The notes: generated by a model from the sequence alone, not told the origin. A DNA stretch of 64,000 nucleotides from Lacinutrix jangbogonensis (GCF_000797445.1 NZ_JSWF01000028.1:248001-312000), one strand, 5' to 3'. Shown: positions 1 through 10,091, numbered from the stretch's first letter. Numbers and translations are program-made.

Positions 1-1
1 A

Positions 2-736
2 GGAAAGTTAAGCAAGCGTGATGGTGATAAATTAGGCTTCCCAGTGTTTCCATTAGAATATACTTCGCCAGATGGAGGTGTTTCTAAAGGTTATAAAGAA
101 GAAGGCTATTTTGCAGATGCAGTAATTAATTTCTTAGCCTTTTTAGGATGGAATCCTGGGACAGAACAAGAGCTTTTTAACTTAGACGAATTAATTGAAG
201 CTTTCGATTTAAATCGTGTAAATAAAGCAGGAGCACGTTTTGATCCAGATAAAATCAAGTGGTTTAATCATCATTATATGCAAGAGCAAAGCAATGATGA
301 ATTGGCTGAAGCTTTTAAAAATAATCGCACAGAATTAACAAACATAGATTCTAGCTACATCGCAATGGTTGTAGGTTTAGTTAAAGAACGTGCAACGTTT
401 GTAAACGACTTTTGGGCATTAAGTAGCTTCTTCTTTGTTGCTCCAGAAAGTTATGACGAAAAAGCCTCTAAAAAAGCTTTTAAAGATAAAACCAAAGACT
501 TAATGACGCATTTAGTCTCAATAGTTGCTAATATTGACGATTTTGAAGTAGAACCGCTTCAAAAAGAAATTAAAGGTTGGATTACAGGAAACGAAATAGG
601 TTTTGGAAAAGTAATGATGCCTTTACGTTTAGCACTTGTTGGAGCACTACAAGGTCCAGAAGTTTTTGATATTATGTATCTAATTGGTAAGGCTGAAACT
701 GTAATGCGTATAGAAAAAATGATTACTGTTTTGTAA
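2..736 (+). CDS. gltX: Glutamate--tRNA ligase, C-terminal part (start lies before the window)
   Basis: Charges tRNA-Glu with glutamate in the cytoplasm. The frame is open from base 2, so the gene enters from the left. The first visible residues contain KLSKRDGDKLGFP, the KMSKS-type ATP-binding loop of class I glutamyl-tRNA synthetases. Next come the FLGWNPGTEQELF segment and the helical anticodon-binding domain, which run to a normal C-terminus. About 245 residues are visible, roughly the last half of a typical GluRS. The HIGH motif must lie upstream. A strong bidirectional hairpin follows the stop and separates it from the convergent peptidase gene. Identification is secure from the loop and the flanking family sequence. 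Confidence 0.95.
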   Translation, partial: GKLSKRDGDKLGFPVFPLEYTSPDGGVSKGYKEEGYFADAVINFLAFLGWNPGTEQELFNLDELIEAFDLNRVNKAGARFDPDKIKWFNHHYMQEQSNDELAEAFKNNRTELTNIDSSYIAMVVGLVKERATFVNDFWALSSFFFVAPESYDEKASKKAFKDKTKDLMTHLVSIVANIDDFEVEPLQKEIKGWITGNEIGFGKVMMPLRLALVGALQGPEVFDIMYLIGKAETVMRIEKMITVL

Positions 737-756
737 AAACCGCAAACATATTAAAT

Positions 757-784
757 AAAAAAAGCGAGCCAATGGCTCGCTTTT
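757..784. terminator. Bidirectional intrinsic terminator between gltX and the M36-like peptidase gene
   Basis: A perfect 7 bp GC-rich stem (GCGAGCC / GGCTCGC) with a 3-base loop sits between an A-run on the left and a T-run on the right. It can therefore end transcripts from both convergent genes. Confidence 0.9.
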
Positions 785-806
785 CATTTATATAAAAATC
801 TAATGT

Positions 807-2648
807 TTACTCTTTAATAAACTTTAATACAGTATCTACTCCATTAAATTTAATAAAGTAAGCTCCTGTTGCCAAATTAGAAACATCCATTGTATTCGCT
901 CTTGCATTAACGTTTAGGTCTTTTACTCTTTGACCCAACATATTAAATACGGCAACATTATAATCTTGATTAATGTTTTTTAAAGTAATTACTCCTTGAG
1001 TTGGATTAGGGTAAATAGAAATACTATTTGCTGTAAACTCATCTACACTTAAATTACAAGTATAAGCAGGCAATGTATAGCCTCTTGCAGTAAATCTATC
1101 TGTAAAAGCTTGTATATCTGCACAAGTATAACCTCCAGCAGTTCCCATGTCTATAGCTGCTTGTCTTACAGCAATTGCTGCGTCTTGCTGGTTTGTACCA
1201 TTATTTGTCATAGCGATACCCTCTATAAAAGCTTTGTCAGTTTTCTCTCTACCAACAATGTCCCAAACTTCCATTAACGTTGATGCCCACATTTGTCCGT
1301 CGTTATGTGCTGCTCCACCTTGTAAGCCAACTAGACCGCCAGGATAGACTCTAGTATCTGCAGTTGTACGTCCTCCCCAACATGGGTTATGTCCATCCCA
1401 ACCAAACATAAAACTGTATGATGCGTCTGAAGCGCTCCATTGTCCAAAACTTCTTTTATAGGATCCTGCTAAATAGTCTCCATTACCTTCTCCTAAGAAA
1501 GGAGATGTTGCACCATTTGTAATCCAATCATGCACGCCATGCCCAACTTCATGTACAATAACATCAGCATCTTCACCATCATCTACACAACCTTCTCCAA
1601 ACTGAACACTTTGTGATCCTGGATTATAAAAAGATTGATCTTCTCCATTTGCACCATGCGCATCAAATCGAACTACTCCTCCATTTCCGCTAGGAGCGAC
1701 ACTTAAACCTAAATCAACATTTAGATATCTTAAAAAATTATCTAAATGATAATACACATTAACTGCTTCAAAACCGTCTTGTTGTCTATTAAAAGAGAAA
1801 TCGCTACTCGTTTGAATAAACAAACCTTTGTTTGGCGCACCTAATTCTGCAATATCTGCATAAGGTCCAGTTAATCTATAATTACCTCCAGATAATTCAA
1901 TATCTAGTAATGTAACAGAACTTCTTGCTGCATCCAAAGCTGCGTTAGTATTGTCATTATTATCTACATATTGTCCTCCATAAAGACTAGTTGTTGCGGT
2001 TAAAGGATCTGATTCAAAAACAAAACCAGTTCCGGTAGCCATCATTATAGATGAATTATCCGTTTTTGCTGTGTTTTGGTCCTTATCCTTTTTGTCTTTT
2101 TTGTGATTGTATAATGCAACATCCTTAGCACTTATTACAGCACCTGTTTGGGCATTTAACATCACTTCCCATGCTCCTGTTTTGGTATAAGCACTTACAA
2201 GAACTCTGCGAGTCAAAATAGTTTGATTGTTATTTTTCAAAATGTAAAGTTCATTCTTTATATTAGTAACATCGGCAGCTTCGACGTTTAAGTTAGTTAA
2301 AGCAATTTCTAATGCTTGTTCCTCTGTAACAGCTGGTGTGGTACTTATCGTTTCAATACTAGAATCGTAAGTCGTTGCATGAAAAGTAACATTGTTTCTA
2401 TTAGATACATGAACAGTAATTTCTGCATTAAAAATTTGAACACCATTGATCATTTGGTAAAAACGAAAGGTTTCACCAGATAAACCTGCTCTACTAAATT
2501 GCATGTCCAAATTATGATTATCTTGAATATTTAATTCGTTTTTATTGTCTTCTAACCAATTGCGTGCAATGGTTTCTTTTTCACTTTGTGCGAAAATAGT
2601 AGCACAGCCTAAAACTGTAAATATTAAAAAAAGTAGATTTTGTTTCAT
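807..2648 (-). CDS. Secreted M36 (fungalysin)-like metallopeptidase with T9SS sorting tail
   Basis: Predicted exported zinc endopeptidase. The N-terminus is a Sec signal peptide ending near FAQ. Residues about 30-190 look like an FTP/PepSY propeptide, the inhibitory prodomain of M4/M36 enzymes. The zinc site HEVGH lies near residue 367, followed by GEGNGDYLAGS, which supplies the third zinc ligand Glu of gluzincins. A charged KKDKKDKDQ linker separates propeptide and enzyme. The last 80 residues carry YPNPTQG, LGQRV and a lysine-rich end, the T9SS type A sorting domain. It is therefore predicted to cross the outer membrane through the Por machinery. M36 fits better than M4 because of the HEVGHGVHDW context. 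The substrate is unknown. Confidence 0.88.
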   Translation of the reverse strand: MKQNLLFLIFTVLGCATIFAQSEKETIARNWLEDNKNELNIQDNHNLDMQFSRAGLSGETFRFYQMINGVQIFNAEITVHVSNRNNVTFHATTYDSSIETISTTPAVTEEQALEIALTNLNVEAADVTNIKNELYILKNNNQTILTRRVLVSAYTKTGAWEVMLNAQTGAVISAKDVALYNHKKDKKDKDQNTAKTDNSSIMMATGTGFVFESDPLTATTSLYGGQYVDNNDNTNAALDAARSSVTLLDIELSGGNYRLTGPYADIAELGAPNKGLFIQTSSDFSFNRQQDGFEAVNVYYHLDNFLRYLNVDLGLSVAPSGNGGVVRFDAHGANGEDQSFYNPGSQSVQFGEGCVDDGEDADVIVHEVGHGVHDWITNGATSPFLGEGNGDYLAGSYKRSFGQWSASDASYSFMFGWDGHNPCWGGRTTADTRVYPGGLVGLQGGAAHNDGQMWASTLMEVWDIVGREKTDKAFIEGIAMTNNGTNQQDAAIAVRQAAIDMGTAGGYTCADIQAFTDRFTARGYTLPAYTCNLSVDEFTANSISIYPNPTQGVITLKNINQDYNVAVFNMLGQRVKDLNVNARANTMDVSNLATGAYFIKFNGVDTVLKFIKE

Positions 2649-2709
2649 GACTATGAATTTTAGTTTGTATTGAATAATACCGTAATTATTTACTAGATCG
2701 TTCCCTATT

Positions 2710-3396
2710 TTAAAAGGATATCATAGCAGAAAAAGTTAACATGGATTGATTTCCTTTAAACTTAGTGCTGTTCCCTGTTAAATCAATATCGTCATTGGAG
2801 TTTAGCTTATTTAAGGTGTTAGTGAAACCATAGATATATTGGGCTCGAAACTTTATAATACTAACTCCTGCTGTTAACCCAACAGCACCATTAGCATTAA
2901 AAGCAGAAATTTTTGTAATATCGCTAGCTGTTAAAGCATTATAATTATTAACTAAAAAATTCTCTTGTTGGTCGTTTATTAATTCTAGGTCACTATTGTA
3001 TTGTAACATTGGTCCAAAATCGAAAGTTAAAAAATCACCAAAAATTTTAGCATGCCATAAGTAAACAACTTGTACCGTAAATATCTTATATTCTAGTGCT
3101 TCTGCAGATAAATCTGTATTACTTATACGGCCAGAAACACTAATTTTATTTTCGGCAAGTTGCATCCCATAACTTGCATTATACCATTTGTGTGGTAATT
3201 CTACAGTAGCACTCATACCACCAATCCAGCCATCGCCTTTTGTAGTTTCAAAATTATCGGTAATAATATCGAATTGTGAAATACCACCAAACAAACCAAT
3301 ACCGTTTTTAATATCTACAGTCCCGTGTTGAGAGAAACTTTTTGTAACAAAACAAAGCATAATGACTACTAATAACGAAAGTTGTATCTTTTTCAT
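2710..3396 (-). CDS. Predicted outer-membrane beta-barrel protein (unknown function)
   Basis: I do not recognise a specific family. From the internal start MKKIQLSL there is a clear Sec signal peptide ending near SFS-Q. The rest alternates hydrophobic and polar residues with many Gly and aromatic residues and ends in Phe (SAMISF), as expected for an outer-membrane barrel with a C-terminal insertion signal. An upstream ATG would add eight polar residues before the signal peptide, so the later start is preferred. It lies downstream of nothing obvious on its strand and 60 bp upstream of the M36-like gene, and could be co-transcribed with it. Confidence 0.6.
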   Translation of the reverse strand: MKKIQLSLLVVIMLCFVTKSFSQHGTVDIKNGIGLFGGISQFDIITDNFETTKGDGWIGGMSATVELPHKWYNASYGMQLAENKISVSGRISNTDLSAEALEYKIFTVQVVYLWHAKIFGDFLTFDFGPMLQYNSDLELINDQQENFLVNNYNALTASDITKISAFNANGAVGLTAGVSIIKFRAQYIYGFTNTLNKLNSNDDIDLTGNSTKFKGNQSMLTFSAMISF

Positions 3397-3502
3397 GGAA
3401 ATTTTTGTATTAATGAACAAATATAACTTATTTTAGTATTTCAACTGTTATAAACACTAAAAGCTAGATTTATAGCTTTTAGAAACCACTTAAAAAACTG
3501 TT

Positions 3503-4435
3503 ATGGGACAATTTATTCTTATTCCGATTTTATTTTTCGGTCTTATTATTTTAATTACTGGAATATTTACTGTGAAACAACAAACTGCTGCTATTGTGGA
3601 ACGTTTTGGTAAATTTCTAAGTGTTCGCCAATCTGGGTTACAATTTAAAATACCGATTGTAGATAAAATTTCAGGACGCTTAAGTTTAAAAATTCAACAA
3701 TTAGATGTCATTGTAGAAACAAAAACTAAAGATGATGTTTTTGTACGTTTAAAAGTTTCTGTACAATACAAAGTAATAAAAGCTAAGGTAGCAGATGCTT
3801 ACTATAAATTAGATTATCCACATGATCAAATTACTTCTTATGTCTTTGATGTTGTGCGTGCAGAAGTGCCAAAAATGATACTTGACGATGTCTTTTTACG
3901 TAAAGACGATGTTGCAATTGCAGTAAAATCTGAGCTTAATGAAGCGATGCAAGATTACGGTTACGACATTATTAAAACTTTAGTAACAGATATTGATCCA
4001 GACGCTCAGGTAAAGGAGGCAATGAACAGAATTAACGCTGCAGATAGAGAAAAAACTGCCGCTCAATATGAAGGTGATGCACAGCGTATTTTAATTGTTG
4101 AAAAAGCAAAAGCTGAGGCCGAGAGTAAGCGTTTACAAGGACAAGGTATTGCAGATCAACGTCGTGAAATTGCGCGTGGTCTTGAAGAAAGTGTAGAAGT
4201 TTTAAATAAAGTTGGTATTAACTCTCAAGAAGCCTCGGCTTTAATTGTGGTAACTCAACATTACGATACTCTACAAGCTATTGGTAGCGCAACAAATAGT
4301 AATTTAATTTTATTGCCTAACACGCCTCAAGCAGGAAGTAATATGCTAAATGATATGGTTGCCAGTTTTGCCGCTAGTAATGAAATAGGCGAAGCTATGA
4401 AAGAGGCGAAGCTTAACAAGAAAGATGGTAAATAA
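3503..4435 (+). CDS. SPFH/Band 7 domain protein (slipin/QmcA type)
   Basis: Membrane-anchored scaffold of the stomatin/prohibitin/flotillin superfamily. Residues 1-25 form a single hydrophobic anchor (FILIPILFFGLIILITGIF). The SPFH domain spans about residues 25-200, with VERFGKF near its start and LVTDIDPDAQVKEAMNRINAA near its end. A charged Ala/Glu/Lys helix (about 185-235) is a likely oligomerising coiled coil. At 310 residues it is typical for the paraslipin/QmcA group. These proteins organise membrane microdomains and often work with NfeD or FtsH, but no NfeD gene is adjacent here. It appears to be a single-gene unit ending at a strong hairpin. Confidence 0.9.
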   Translation: MGQFILIPILFFGLIILITGIFTVKQQTAAIVERFGKFLSVRQSGLQFKIPIVDKISGRLSLKIQQLDVIVETKTKDDVFVRLKVSVQYKVIKAKVADAYYKLDYPHDQITSYVFDVVRAEVPKMILDDVFLRKDDVAIAVKSELNEAMQDYGYDIIKTLVTDIDPDAQVKEAMNRINAADREKTAAQYEGDAQRILIVEKAKAEAESKRLQGQGIADQRREIARGLEESVEVLNKVGINSQEASALIVVTQHYDTLQAIGSATNSNLILLPNTPQAGSNMLNDMVASFAASNEIGEAMKEAKLNKKDGK

Positions 4436-4468
4436 TAAAAATGAATAGCCTTAAAAGGCATGATATCA

Positions 4469-4498
4469 AAAAACCTCAAGTTTAAGCTTGAGGTTTTT
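4469..4498. terminator. Intrinsic terminator after the SPFH gene, usable from both sides
   Basis: A long stem (AAACCTCAAG / CTTGAGGTTT) with a short loop is followed by a T-run on the plus strand and preceded by an A-run. It separates two convergent genes. Confidence 0.9.
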
Positions 4499-4514
4499 TA
4501 TTTCTTATACCAAC

Positions 4515-5690
4515 TTAAACCTTTAATGTCGTTTTAAAAGGGTGTCTTTCTACCCATTTAGTTTCTGGGTTTAAATACTTAACAATAAATTTAAGCATAG
4601 AGTTAGCAACAAAATTAGTGTGCTTCATGTAAATATACATAGGCTCAGGTGTCGCGCCAACAGAACTTTTAATTTCCATTGCTGTTCTAGCATAAACAAT
4701 TTCTTTAAAATTATTTTCAATACCAAATTGAGCCATATCATAAAGCATGTTCAAATATATTTGATGCTTATGTTGGTACTTATGATTATAACCTAAAAAA
4801 TAAGTTTCTAGTGCTTTATTATTAAGTATTAAAGTGAAAAAACCAACGAGTTCTTCATCTATAAAATAGCCGAAAACTTTAAAATTTTCTTGAAGTTCTT
4901 CTTTTAGTGTCTTAAAATGATTTTTGTTTAATATGAAAGAATTTACTCGTGCGTTATCTGAAACATTTTTATACAATTGAAAAACTTCAGATTCTAATAC
5001 ACTTAAATCTTCAATGCTTAACTCTCGTTTACTAATTTGCTTACCTTTCTTTCTAGCCGATTTAAAACGATCTCTATACTTTTTAGTAAAAGCTGAAGTA
5101 TAGTCTTCTAAGCTTGTCCAAGATTCTGGAATATTAAAAACCATATTAGGCTGTACCTGCACTTTGTAAAGTTTTTCTGTTTTAAAAAAAACTTGATTAT
5201 CATGGATTTCGTCATATTCAAAATAATCTTTAAAAGCTATTAGCCTCACTTTTTTATTTTCCTTTTGTTTTAAATTAGATTTAATCTGGCCTATAACTAT
5301 AGACAATTGATTTAAGAATTCTTTATAGCTTATTGCTTGACTATTAAAATACAAACCATGCTGTCCTGTGTGCATGATGTTGCCAATAACTAAAGTATTT
5401 CCTCTAACTATTTTAGAAATTAATTGTTTCGATCTTCTAGTTAAATACTTGTCGTTATTATTTCTAAAGATATCTTCAAGATACATTTCTACACGTTGGA
5501 TAATTGCAATTCCAACAAGTTCTTGAGCTTTAAAAATAGCTATATAGTTAGGCGTAATGTTTTTAGGAGAAGAGTGTTCTAAAGCTTTTAAAAAAGATGT
5601 TTTTAATAACACATCATTGTACGGTAAAGCATCCCAAGAATCTGGGATTTCTTCTACTGTATTGTATATTTTAAACTGTAGCTTAGTCAT
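4515..5690 (-). CDS. GNAT-fold / FemAB-like acyltransferase, specific substrate unknown
   Basis: Resembles the GNAT acetyltransferase group found in large two-domain Bacteroidota proteins (FemAB-like). The N-terminal half is a degenerate GNAT-like region. The C-terminal half contains a basic segment near residue 205 (YRDRFKSARKKGKQ), FGYFIDEELVGFFTLILNN near residue 275 and the GYNHKYQHKHQIYLNMLYDM segment that often marks the acyl-CoA core. At 391 residues the length is normal for this group. The start codon sits only a few bases after the T-run of the terminator of the upstream gene, an unusual arrangement. Function is inferred from fold only; the substrate could be a cell-wall or small-molecule amine. 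Confidence 0.6.
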   Translation of the reverse strand: MTKLQFKIYNTVEEIPDSWDALPYNDVLLKTSFLKALEHSSPKNITPNYIAIFKAQELVGIAIIQRVEMYLEDIFRNNNDKYLTRRSKQLISKIVRGNTLVIGNIMHTGQHGLYFNSQAISYKEFLNQLSIVIGQIKSNLKQKENKKVRLIAFKDYFEYDEIHDNQVFFKTEKLYKVQVQPNMVFNIPESWTSLEDYTSAFTKKYRDRFKSARKKGKQISKRELSIEDLSVLESEVFQLYKNVSDNARVNSFILNKNHFKTLKEELQENFKVFGYFIDEELVGFFTLILNNKALETYFLGYNHKYQHKHQIYLNMLYDMAQFGIENNFKEIVYARTAMEIKSSVGATPEPMYIYMKHTNFVANSMLKFIVKYLNPETKWVERHPFKTTLKV

Positions 5691-5693
5691 AAA

Positions 5694-5720
5694 AAAACTG
5701 ATGGATTTACCATCAGTTTT
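5694..5720 (-). terminator. Intrinsic terminator abutting the next start codon
   Basis: A perfect 11 bp stem (AAAACTGATGG / CCATCAGTTTT) with a 5-base loop and a T-run on the minus strand follows the DUF1761 gene. The T-run ends only three bases before the ATG of the following acyltransferase gene, leaving no room for a separate leader. Confidence 0.85.
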
Positions 5721-5744
5721 TGTTTGTTTTATATACTTACATTA

Positions 5745-6227
5745 TTAAACCCAACCACATAAAATTGCTCCCATAACTGCTAAAGAAACAACCCAATACC
5801 CAGAGTTAATAAAAATATATTTCCAACTTTTACGTTCGAACATTCCATTAATTGCAATAACAGGAAAGAATAAGAAAACACCTGCTAATACACCGTGTAA
5901 AGCACCATGTTTAAAAGTTCTAAATACTGTGCCATAATCTGCCATAAAAGCTTCGTAAGACGGTTCTGCAAGAGTAGCGTCTCCACCCATTAAACTATAA
6001 GCTCCCATTTGGTGATTGGTTAATTGCTGTAAAAAGAAGGCTAAAATAAAAGATAATAATAATGTTAAACCAAAAATAATAGGCATGTTTCCACCTTTCA
6101 TTTTTTCTTCGGTCATTTCAGATTCGCGCATCCAAGCGTTTCCAAAAAGTTTTGGGTTATACCATAAAAACCCAATAAGAATAGGTGCAATTGCAGCTAC
6201 TAAAATTGCTAGATAATTAAACTCCAT
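5745..6227 (-). CDS. DUF1761 family membrane protein
   Basis: A small integral membrane protein of about 160 residues with four likely transmembrane helices: residues 6-25, 50-68, 108-128 and 138-158. The FLWYNPKLFGNAWM motif near residue 20 is characteristic of the DUF1761 family. No biochemical function is established for this family. It is a single gene with its own terminator directly downstream. Confidence 0.85.
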   Translation of the reverse strand: MEFNYLAILVAAIAPILIGFLWYNPKLFGNAWMRESEMTEEKMKGGNMPIIFGLTLLLSFILAFFLQQLTNHQMGAYSLMGGDATLAEPSYEAFMADYGTVFRTFKHGALHGVLAGVFLFFPVIAINGMFERKSWKYIFINSGYWVVSLAVMGAILCGWV

Positions 6228-6377
6228 AATTATTAATGTATTGGTTAGTTCGCTAAATGTACAAAAAAGGAATTACGCACTAAGTTTCTTTTCAATACTG
6301 CTACTAGCATTTATTTCACTCCTAATTAAACTTCCCTTAATCTAAAAACTAATTCGTCGATGTTGGTTATATTTTGT

Positions 6378-9300
6378 CTACTCAATAATTATTTTTTTAA
6401 TGACTTCGGTATTATTTATTTTAACCTTTAAAAAGTATAAGCCAGAACCATAGCTAGAAACATCTAATTTATGTTCTGCTTTAGTGTTAAAGCGTGTTTT
6501 AGAAACCGTTGTTACTCTTTGTCCTAAGCTATTAAGTAATTCCATTTGGTATGTATCACCAATAGTGGTATTAATACTAATATTCACATGATCTTTAGAT
6601 GGGTTTGGATATACAGAAATTGCGTTTTCTAAAATATTTTCATCAACAGATAAAGTAATAACTACTTTGGTTAAATTAATGTTATCTATAAAAGTACCGT
6701 TACTATAATCGTTTATGTTTATAAACCTTAATAAAATGGTTTCACCTACATAAGGTGTTAAGTCAATTATTTCTGTTCTCCAGTTTGCAATGCTATTAGG
6801 AGTCCAAGCTGAATTTGTATAAGGTACAGTTGCTAAATTAAGCCCATCTTTAAAATACACTTGTGTAAAGGTAACACCACAATCAATAGAAACCTCAACA
6901 CGTAAACCATCGTTATATGCTGCAGACCATTGCGCTTTTGCTAAATCGAACTTTAATTCAGCCGTTCCATTATAGTTTAAGTCAAAATACTCTGTTGTCA
7001 TTGTATCTTCTTGACCTCTTGTGGTATAATTTGCACCATCTACAAACGCTGTAGTTGTCGCGTTACCGTCAATTCCAACAACATTTGTTCGTTCTTGCCA
7101 TGTTATCGCGTTGTCTGGGTTGTTTATTACCCAACCTGATGGTAATACACCATTAACATCAAAAGGTTCTGCAAAATCAAGTGCTGTGCCGGTTACTTGT
7201 GCATAGAAACTTAGCGTTTTCTCGTCATTACTTGTAAATTCATCTCCAGGAAGTGAGGTCCAAACTTTTATACTACTCGCTTCATTAGCTGTTAAGGTTA
7301 CTGGTGTTGTAAAGCTAAATGTATTAGATGCTCCAGCGGCAAGTGTTCCAGAATACATTTGACTAACTACGGTTCCTGTTCCAATTTGGTAGGAAACCAT
7401 AAAATTTGATTGTGGAATTGTACCTCCGTTTTGAATGTTTACAGAGATAATAATTGGATCTGTACTACAAATTGTTTCGAAATCGTTTGCTGTATTACCA
7501 ATTGTTGTAACTGATAAATCATTATTTAATGGGCAATTAAATAATCCGCTTCCTGTGTAGTTTACAGCATTTGTTCGTAAACTTTCCCATCCATTTCCTC
7601 CTTTTGCACTTACTGCAACCCAAATTGGAGTAAAAGGATCTGTAATTGGAATTGCTAATGATGTTGTTGTAGAATTCCCTACTACTTCCATAAACTTATT
7701 ACCTAATAGATATACATCGTAGGATGTAGCATTTGTTACTGCGTTCCAGTTTACTGTTACTTCTGAAGGACAAACTTGTGAAATATTGACACCTGTAACA
7801 CGAGAAGAAATAGAAAATTTACTTGTACTTTGGTCTGTAAGCACTCCATTAGTAATTCTAACTAAACAGTCTCCAACTCCAAATGCAAGTCCATTTGGTA
7901 TAGTCCAAGTATAATTTGTAGTTAAAGCTGGTAATGTTGCCATAGCATTCCAATTTGTGCCATTATCTGTAGAGTATTCTAATACATGAGAATTTACAGC
8001 ATTTACAGAATCCCAATGGATAATTTCTTGTGTTCCAGCTTCAAATTTTTCTCCTCCTAAAGGATAAGTTAATGTTAATCCATCGGTAATAATTTCGTAA
8101 ACCACGTAATACTTTTGTGGTCCTATAGGCACATTAAAACCAGAGATATTAATGTTATAAATTCCAGAAGTAGGGTTATTTATTAACACTTGCTCCATAT
8201 TATTTAAGTGATCTGCTCCCGTTGTTGCTGGTGTATCTAAATTAGCCGCATTTGGAGTGGAATCTAAAATCCATGGTTGGTGTACTGTACTTCCTGGGTC
8301 TGTTACAACTAAATCTAAATCATTTACTAATGCAGGTGAAGCTCCAGGAGCAGCTGCTTCATCACTCCAATACACCATAAAGCGGACTTGGCTAGTGTTT
8401 AAAGGAACTGTAATTGAGTGATTATTATTTGTGCCTTGTGTAACTGTACTGTTTAAGTAGCGTCCCTCTTCTATTAGCATTGCTGCTCTTAATCCATTTA
8501 CTAATCCCCATCCAAAGCTAAAATCTGGACCTACATTTCCATAATCGTTTGCAGTATTTAATAAGGTTGCTTTTATTAATGCTGATTCTGGAAATGTTCC
8601 TCCATTTAAACCTGCATACGCTTCATATAATTGAGCAGAAACACCTGCAATTCCTGGTGAGGCTCCAGAAGTTCCTCCAAATGATTGATATGTATTATTT
8701 TCGTTTGTTGATTGTTGATTTGCTCCATGTGCAGTAATATCTGGCTTAATTCTACCATCTGCTGCTGGTCCATGACTACTAGAAGTCGCTAGTTCTCCAT
8801 TAAAAAACGTGTTTGCTGTTGCTATTACATTTTTACCTTGTTTGTGTCCTCCAGTAATATTTCCCCAACCAGATCCTGCTCCATAACCACAGTTACTAGT
8901 TCCCGAATTACCAGCTGAAAACACGTGAAGCAATGAAGACGTAGTATTGGTTTGTGTATCTACAGTTCGAGAATTTAAAGTATAACCTCCATTACATCCA
9001 TCTCCATAAGATGAATTTGTAATTTGTATTGTTCCATTATTTATTAAAGACGTTGTTTCTGGATCTAACATTGTTGATGCGTACAGCGTTACAAAAATAT
9101 TTGTACCAGCAGCCATTCCTCTTTTTCTAGGATCGAGATTTCCAGCTCCAGCTAAAATTCCAGCAACACCATCTCCATGAGTTTGTCCTATAGTCGTGGT
9201 AGCAGAATTATCTATTCTTCCTTGAAAATCAATGTGCGGCCCTACAACACCATCGTCTCTTACCATTACACCAACACCTAATCCTGTATAATTTCTTCCT

Positions 9301-10007
9301 GTTGCTGTTTGTGTATCAAGGTTTGATGCTCTATGTAGGTTTCTTCCTTGTACATCTTCTTTTACAGCTGGTGCAGGAATTAATTCTACCCATTTTACAA
9401 AAGGCTTTGATACAACTGCATCTATTTGATTGTATGGGACCGCAATTTGTATCATGCTACTTCCTTTATAATCTTCTATAATTTCTACAGTGCCATTTTT
9501 TAACAATTTATTAATTACAAGATTAGAGCTTATAAAATTATAGTGTTCTAACATTAAAAGCACTTTATTGCCTTGCATTGCATAACTATCAATAGTGTTT
9601 AGTTTGATTTGAGATGCTTTTTTAAAATTATTTTCTATAGGAATTATAGAAACAATACCTGATGCTTGCAAGAAAGATGTTTGTGTGCTTTCAGGAAAGT
9701 AAAAAAGATATGTTTTATCTGGAAAATACTCAATAAGCTCAAGATTTCTAGAAGCAAACTGATCTTGAATATCTTGTGTTGGTGTTTCACTAAAACGCGC
9801 CCAGCCAAAATATCCTCCATTAAATTTTGAGTTTTCAGGCATGGCATTCAAATTGAAAGAGGCCATGTTATTAGGTAATTCAATTACTTCGCCCTGAAAT
9901 TTAACTTGATTTTGAGCTTGTGAACTACTGAAGCTAAAGAAAAGTGCTACCATTAAAAAATAAGCACACGCACTTATTCTTGTTTTTAGTTGAGTCTTTT
10001 TTTTCAT
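6378..10007 (-). CDS. Large secreted S8 subtilisin-like peptidase with T9SS sorting tail
   Basis: Predicted extracellular serine endopeptidase of 1209 residues. Domain order: signal peptide to about residue 32; an N-terminal prodomain-like region to 220; and the S8 catalytic domain at 235-510. The triad is visible as Asp near 251 (MVRDDGV), His near 277 (THGDG) and Ser near 447 (GGTSGAS). Next come beta-sandwich domains including a fibronectin III-like segment near 790 and a CARDB-like segment near 865, then a lectin/anchor-J-like domain (about 950-1110). The end holds YPNPSKD, LGQRV and a basic tail, a T9SS type A sorting domain. It is a monocistronic gene. The substrate is unknown, probably environmental protein. 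Confidence 0.92.
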   Translation of the reverse strand: MKKKTQLKTRISACAYFLMVALFFSFSSSQAQNQVKFQGEVIELPNNMASFNLNAMPENSKFNGGYFGWARFSETPTQDIQDQFASRNLELIEYFPDKTYLFYFPESTQTSFLQASGIVSIIPIENNFKKASQIKLNTIDSYAMQGNKVLLMLEHYNFISSNLVINKLLKNGTVEIIEDYKGSSMIQIAVPYNQIDAVVSKPFVKWVELIPAPAVKEDVQGRNLHRASNLDTQTATGRNYTGLGVGVMVRDDGVVGPHIDFQGRIDNSATTTIGQTHGDGVAGILAGAGNLDPRKRGMAAGTNIFVTLYASTMLDPETTSLINNGTIQITNSSYGDGCNGGYTLNSRTVDTQTNTTSSLLHVFSAGNSGTSNCGYGAGSGWGNITGGHKQGKNVIATANTFFNGELATSSSHGPAADGRIKPDITAHGANQQSTNENNTYQSFGGTSGASPGIAGVSAQLYEAYAGLNGGTFPESALIKATLLNTANDYGNVGPDFSFGWGLVNGLRAAMLIEEGRYLNSTVTQGTNNNHSITVPLNTSQVRFMVYWSDEAAAPGASPALVNDLDLVVTDPGSTVHQPWILDSTPNAANLDTPATTGADHLNNMEQVLINNPTSGIYNINISGFNVPIGPQKYYVVYEIITDGLTLTYPLGGEKFEAGTQEIIHWDSVNAVNSHVLEYSTDNGTNWNAMATLPALTTNYTWTIPNGLAFGVGDCLVRITNGVLTDQSTSKFSISSRVTGVNISQVCPSEVTVNWNAVTNATSYDVYLLGNKFMEVVGNSTTTSLAIPITDPFTPIWVAVSAKGGNGWESLRTNAVNYTGSGLFNCPLNNDLSVTTIGNTANDFETICSTDPIIISVNIQNGGTIPQSNFMVSYQIGTGTVVSQMYSGTLAAGASNTFSFTTPVTLTANEASSIKVWTSLPGDEFTSNDEKTLSFYAQVTGTALDFAEPFDVNGVLPSGWVINNPDNAITWQERTNVVGIDGNATTTAFVDGANYTTRGQEDTMTTEYFDLNYNGTAELKFDLAKAQWSAAYNDGLRVEVSIDCGVTFTQVYFKDGLNLATVPYTNSAWTPNSIANWRTEIIDLTPYVGETILLRFININDYSNGTFIDNINLTKVVITLSVDENILENAISVYPNPSKDHVNISINTTIGDTYQMELLNSLGQRVTTVSKTRFNTKAEHKLDVSSYGSGLYFLKVKINNTEVIKKIIIE

Positions 10008-10091
10008 ATTTTAGATTAAGATATTGTTGTTGTGGTCTTACTACTTCGTTATAAAATTTAAAACCTTTTTATTTTGTCAAAAGATAATATA

